Shown here one piece after another: positions 60,518 to 64,000 of a stretch of 64,000 bases of DNA. Positions within the stretch are counted from its first letter, which is position 1; every line of letters starts with the position of its first letter. The DNA comes from Sycobia sp. Sy_11. Its lineage: Eukaryota; Arthropoda; Insecta; Hymenoptera; Epichrysomallidae. The stretch is from positions 516,001 through 580,000 of the forward strand of contig JACCIC010000038.1 in assembly GCA_018907035.1 (NCBI GenBank), read 5' to 3'. Below the pieces are notes generated by a model. That model was not told where the DNA came from. It saw nothing but the letters and a program-made list of their open reading frames with translations, and ran no database searches. The position numbers and the translations under genes were made by a program.

Positions 60518-61900
60518 GCGAGAGCGTCCGGAACGACGTAAAACTACCAACACCGCAGGAAATGACACCCCCTGCGAGCGTCCGGAACGACGTAAAACTA
60601 CCAACAACGCAGAAACTAACACCTTCTGCGACCGTCCGCAACGACGTAAAACTACGGAAATTCAAGAAGAACACGCCCAGTAAAATGAAGACACAGAACA
60701 GCAACAGAAGGTAGAGAACCGGCAAACGAGGAGGAAGATGGATACATTTCCGAAGCAGCCTCATACAAAACGGGTCCATTAGAACCGTCACGTACAAAGG
60801 TCTGGGTACAGATAGATTTTACCCCGCACGACCAAATACGTTCGGTCAGCCGGTTACCATATAGGCCAGGGCCAAGGATTCTTAAGCGACATCCTCCCAA
60901 AAAGCCACACGCACCTAAGAATGTGGAGAAAGTAGTATATGTGAGCACCCCGGAACATGGAGACGTTCGACTATATCATGGAGACCGATGTGCGTTCATG
61001 CGGTCTATCACGACACAACAGTCGGACATGCAACCCCATCTAACCGCACATGATGCTCACACCACTACTAAGGAGAGATACATCATTCCGACCAAATACA
61101 GGAAGGCAACAAACGATGTTATCGCAGAATCCCCCCAAATCGCCCCACAGCAAGGAAATACCCCCATACCGTACCCACATACCGTCGCCCCAACCCATAA
61201 CCCCAAACAAAACAAAGAAAGCAAGAAAAGGGTTAACCCATTCATGATACCACCACCGGAGAGTAGAGAAATAGAAACAAGCCCAGTGGCGAGCCTGAAC
61301 AATTCGGAAGAAGAAGAAATCATAGAGGCAATTGTCACCAAAGGCAGCAAGAAACTCCCAGGCTTGATGGACACCCTTATCGCACCACCCCCCAATTTTA
61401 TCCCGCCCATACGGCCCCACCCTTCAATCCCCACAACGCCACTTCCGGGTCTCGGAAGCATGCGCAATAGGTCCTTCACGGGCCCAGCTGGAGCTGAAGG
61501 TTCGGACCATGGCGAGGCAGCAGTAACAAACTGCTGGAATTGTAGCGAGGTCGGTCACCGCTACAACGCCTGCCCACACCCCACATCAAGGAGATTTTGT
61601 TATAGGTGTTGCAGAGCCGGCACTGACGTTGGCATGTGCACGTCCTGCCGGAAGCCGACCCCTGCCGTTCCGTCTTGGGAGGGGGAGGACGTTAGAGGGG
61701 TAGAGAAGACGACACGTCAGGTGTCAGAAGACTTGGTGGAGCCATTAGGGATGGCGAACGTGAATGAGGAGGTGACGGAAGCGCCAATGTCAATACCGCC
61801 AATGATGGAGCAAACCATTAGGCAAGCGGCAGCCGCCGCGGGAGCTCAGCAACCATTACTCATTATAATGTCGGGGGCGACTGTTTATTTAAAAAAGTAG
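60045..61900 (+). pseudogene. ORF3 of copy 2: basic repeats and zinc knuckles (one frameshift)
   Basis: About 620 codons. The ATG at 60,045 (MYRVNGRGRG) lies inside the open pol frame. First frame to a stop at 60,681: Pro/Thr-rich stretch, three RPERRKTT-type repeats (60,525-60,662). After a frameshift between 60,683 and about 60,760 the second frame runs to 61,900: block RLPYRPGPRI-like, YVSTPEHGDVRLYHGDRCAF (60,937-60,996), ITTQQ, Pro-rich linkers, PNFIPPIRPHPSIPTTPLPG, then CWNCSEVGHRYNAC (CX2CX4HX4C, 61,531-61,572) and FCYRCCRAG ... CTSC (61,597-61,650), ending MSGATVYLKK. The knuckle pair resembles the nucleocapsid end of insect Gypsy Gag. The same reading frames are kept in copy 1, which supports real coding. 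No membrane segment. Confidence 0.82.
60525..60662 (+). repeat. RPERRKTT tandem repeat of ORF3, copy 2 (three units)
   Basis: Three units of 54-57 bp beginning CGTCCGGAACGACGTAAAAC, against nine in copy 1. Confidence 0.88.
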
Positions 61901-63209
61901 ATCGCCGGTTGCTGAGTGCCCACGCTACCGCAGAAGGACATGATACAGGGCTGGAGGTGATAGAGGGGCACCGACATAAATAATGCCCAGCCCAGAGGCG
62001 TAAAAGTGCAGAAAGTAGCAATTATAAAATAGTGGATAAAATAGCGCGCGAACAGAAGCACTAGAAAGTATGAATGGCACGGGTACATAAACGGCGCGAA
62101 GAGATGAGACTAAATATAAATATAAATGGCGCGATGAGGAGCACATAAGTATTAAAATGGCGCGTGAATAGGCGCACGCACATATTAAAATGGTGCGCAA
62201 ATAGGAGTACATATGTATAAATGACGTATAAATGGCGCAAAGAGAAGTACATATGTATAAACGATACACAAAACGGCGCAAATAGGAGCATGTGCGCATA
62301 AAATGGCCCTAATAGGAGTACATGCGTATAAAAGGGCGCAAACAGGAGTAAGCTCAGAGATAACTGGCGCAAACAGGAGCAAATATATATAGAGGGCGCA
62401 GACAGGAGCAAACCCCTATAATATGGCGCAGTCTATATAAGAAGCATATAAAATGGCGCAAACAAGAGCCAATCCAGCCCCGTGAACCTTGGCAGAGCAA
62501 CGATACATGATGTATTGCGAGAGTATATAGAAAGGCGCAAGCATAAAAACGTTGATATCTAGAATATTGCCCAACGCAGAAATGGAAGAAGTAGCACCCC
62601 TATCGTTTTTTCCCGTACGGCCATCCCCATGATTCCCCCACCACGTCCCAAGAGAGGAAACGGTACCCATATATCCCCATGGAAAATATATATGGAGTGA
62701 GCGCGAATCGTGTTGAGGGACGACCTGGAAAATTGAAAAAGAAAGTGATATTAGAGCCAACCCCTCAGCCGAGATACACTGATGGCACAGCGTCGGTGGG
62801 TGAGGACAAAAGTAATAGCACCAGTTAGAAGAGCGCACAATGGCTCCTATAGTAACTAAGCTACTTGCTCGCCCCACCAACGCCGTACCAACCCCGATAA
62901 TAGGAACGTCACTAACGACGACTATTTTTCCAGCGAACTTGCAACAAGCAGAAGAAGAAGAAGAGAATCGCAAGAAAGAAAGCGAAATGATTGCAAGAAA
63001 AACACTGAAGCGAGCGTTAGAAACCTGATTAAGTAGCTAGGACAGGATTTATATTAATATTAGTTATAGTTTTTTTTCGTCACCTAATAATAATCTACAG
63101 TTCTCTAGGATAAGTCCCGTTAGCAATAGGTTAGAATAGGGCTTAGTTTATAATTAGACGTAGGGAAGTAGTAATAGGAATAACAAATAGAATTATATCG
63201 AGTGCGAGC
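61901..63209 (+). other. 3' noncoding region of copy 2
   Basis: Between ORF3 and the remaining 3' LTR. It holds the tandem array at 61,960-62,500, then a part aligned with 9,180-9,780 of copy 1, with a purine-rich stretch near 62,950-63,010. It joins the LTR at about 63,205-63,210 by a deletion that removed the polypurine tract. Confidence 0.7.
61960..62500 (+). repeat. Tandem array of PBS-like units, copy 2
   Basis: About 15 degenerate units of 28-36 bp with the core ATAAAATGGCGC(G/A)AACAGGAG followed by CACAT or TACAT and ATAT. Clear units start near 62,050, 62,085, 62,125, 62,155, 62,190, 62,232, 62,271, 62,297, 62,330, 62,364, 62,393, 62,421 and 62,449. Copy 1 has about six at 8,925-9,150. 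The core resembles the LTR/primer-site junction TTATAAAATGGCGCCC of the same element. Confidence 0.75.
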
Positions 63210-63943
63210 GCATCGGCATCGACGAGGAGAGGACACGCGGCGACATCCTCGTATCAGCCCCGGACTGTGAGCGGAAGCATTGAGGAAGCGTGTGCACGTT
63301 ACCATACGCGTGCCGTTGTGAGCCAGCGACGCCATCAGCGGCTACGAGCCGCAGCCACGCGCAACCGCGCGAGCCAGCAGCTAGGAGCGAGAGAGAGAGC
63401 GCGCGCCCGGTCGCCCGGACAGCAGCGACCGCGCCAGTGAGCGCCAGCGACAACATCAGCGAGCGTCAGCGACAGCACCGGCGAGCGCCAGCGACAGCAT
63501 CATCGTCGTCGGCGGCAAGTAGCTTTTGCTTTTGTTATTTCATTCATGTGTGCGTATAGCTAGGTCCTGACCCGCCGCCGCACCCGCGCGCCGCGATCTG
63601 CCGACTGCATAGCTTCGCGGTTTAGCAGTATAATATGTATTTATCGCGCGTAGCATAGCGATTAGTTTTATAATCCCGTTTATCGTATTGTATCGCCGTA
63701 AATGCGTTCGCGTATAAATTGTCCGTTAGCATATAATATGTAGTGTAATACCGTTGTTCCCACGTGTTTCGTTGAGAGCGTCCCGTTCCGTTTCCCCCGT
63801 CCCCGTAGATGTTAAAGGAGTGCATGATTAACTGAATAATCGATGTAGTGTCGCGGAACCCGCACTCAGTATTAAGTATATGTATCGCTTCATCATTGTA
63901 AATAGTCGGTTTGTATAAATAAATAGTAATTTTGTAATAATCT
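63210..63943 (+). repeat. 3' LTR of copy 2 (both ends missing)
   Basis: Aligns with copy 1 from about 10,424 on; 63,423-63,943 is identical to 52,299-52,819. It stops at 63,943 while the 5' LTR goes on for 132 bp to TTATA. The first 310 bp or so of the LTR, present in copy 1, are absent. Confidence 0.88.
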
Positions 63944-64000
63944 GCGACGGCCAAAAACATGGCCGCGCAAATTTACTTCGAACAAAGGACTCATTTTACA
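63944..64000. other. Unidentified sequence after the truncated LTR
   Basis: Begins GCGACGGCCAAAAACATGGCCGCG, with a small inverted repeat CGGCC/GGCCG. Too short to assign; probably another insertion or a deletion junction. Confidence 0.4.

Larger units (their letters stand above)
52299..63943 (+). mobile_element. Ty3/Gypsy LTR retrotransposon, Osvaldo-like, copy 2
   Basis: 11.6 kb: partial 5' LTR, lysine-tRNA primer site, 3.4-kb leader, gag, pol, ORF3, repeat-rich 3' part and partial 3' LTR. 521 bp of the two LTRs (52,299-52,819 and 63,423-63,943) are identical, with no gap. Coding parts are better kept than in copy 1 but carry an 810-bp gag/protease deletion, at least two nonsense mutations and frameshifts. 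The 5' LTR lacks its start and the 3' LTR lacks both its start (with the polypurine tract) and its last 132 bp. Confidence 0.92.

Noticed and set aside
60045..61900. ORF3 as an env gene
   Set aside because: No signal peptide, membrane segment or furin-like site was seen. The content is basic repeats, Pro-rich linkers and zinc knuckles.
63944..64000. CGGCC...GGCCG hairpin taken as the end of a DNA transposon
   Set aside because: Only a five-base stem and no further sequence in the window; no basis for a call.

Overview
The window looks like insect nuclear DNA, most likely from a hymenopteran such as an ant. That is an inference from three things: the strongly AT-rich background, several mariner lineages (one intact transposase resembles those known from ants), and insect-type Gypsy and R1-clade retrotransposons. 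I found no convincing single-copy host gene. Everything recognisable is transposable element, satellite or microsatellite DNA, so this is probably heterochromatic or otherwise TE-rich sequence.

Layout. 1-11,294: an old Ty3/Gypsy element (copy 1, Osvaldo-like; its 5' LTR lies outside the window) with leader, gag, protease, RT, RNase H, integrase, a third ORF (ORF3) and a 3' LTR. 11,295-16,958: AT-rich DNA with a truncated SINE, a repeat with an (ATATC)n tail and a 60-bp minisatellite. 16,959-21,833 (minus): an R1-clade non-LTR retrotransposon inserted in an (AC)n tract and itself interrupted by a tRNA-derived SINE. 24,815-31,020 (minus): a related Gypsy element (copy 3) with LTR, PBS, leader, gag, protease and part of RT. 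32,192-33,430: mariner A. 36,870-39,227: a different Gypsy remnant (CsRn1/Kabuki-like). 39,984-42,987: a long inverted repeat whose left arm carries mariner B. 44,795-46,340 (minus): a decayed piggyBac-like transposase. 46,994-48,283 (minus): mariner C with an uninterrupted transposase. 48,300-49,403: mariner D. 50,985-51,878: a deleted relative of mariner A. 52,299-63,943: copy 2 of the Osvaldo-like element, younger than copy 1, with identical LTR segments.

How the parts relate. Copies 1 and 2 are the same family and can be aligned from the leader to the 3' LTR. Their gag ends soon after the capsid-like domain. The zinc-knuckle (nucleocapsid-like) module lies instead in ORF3, downstream of integrase, where many Gypsy elements carry env. 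Copy 3, a relative on the minus strand, has a knuckle in the usual place at the end of gag. This relocated nucleocapsid module, together with the basic repeats of ORF3 and a PBS-like tandem array between ORF3 and the 3' LTR, is the most interesting part of the window.

Limits. All alignments were made by eye, family names come from motif recognition, and boundaries without a target-site duplication are approximate.
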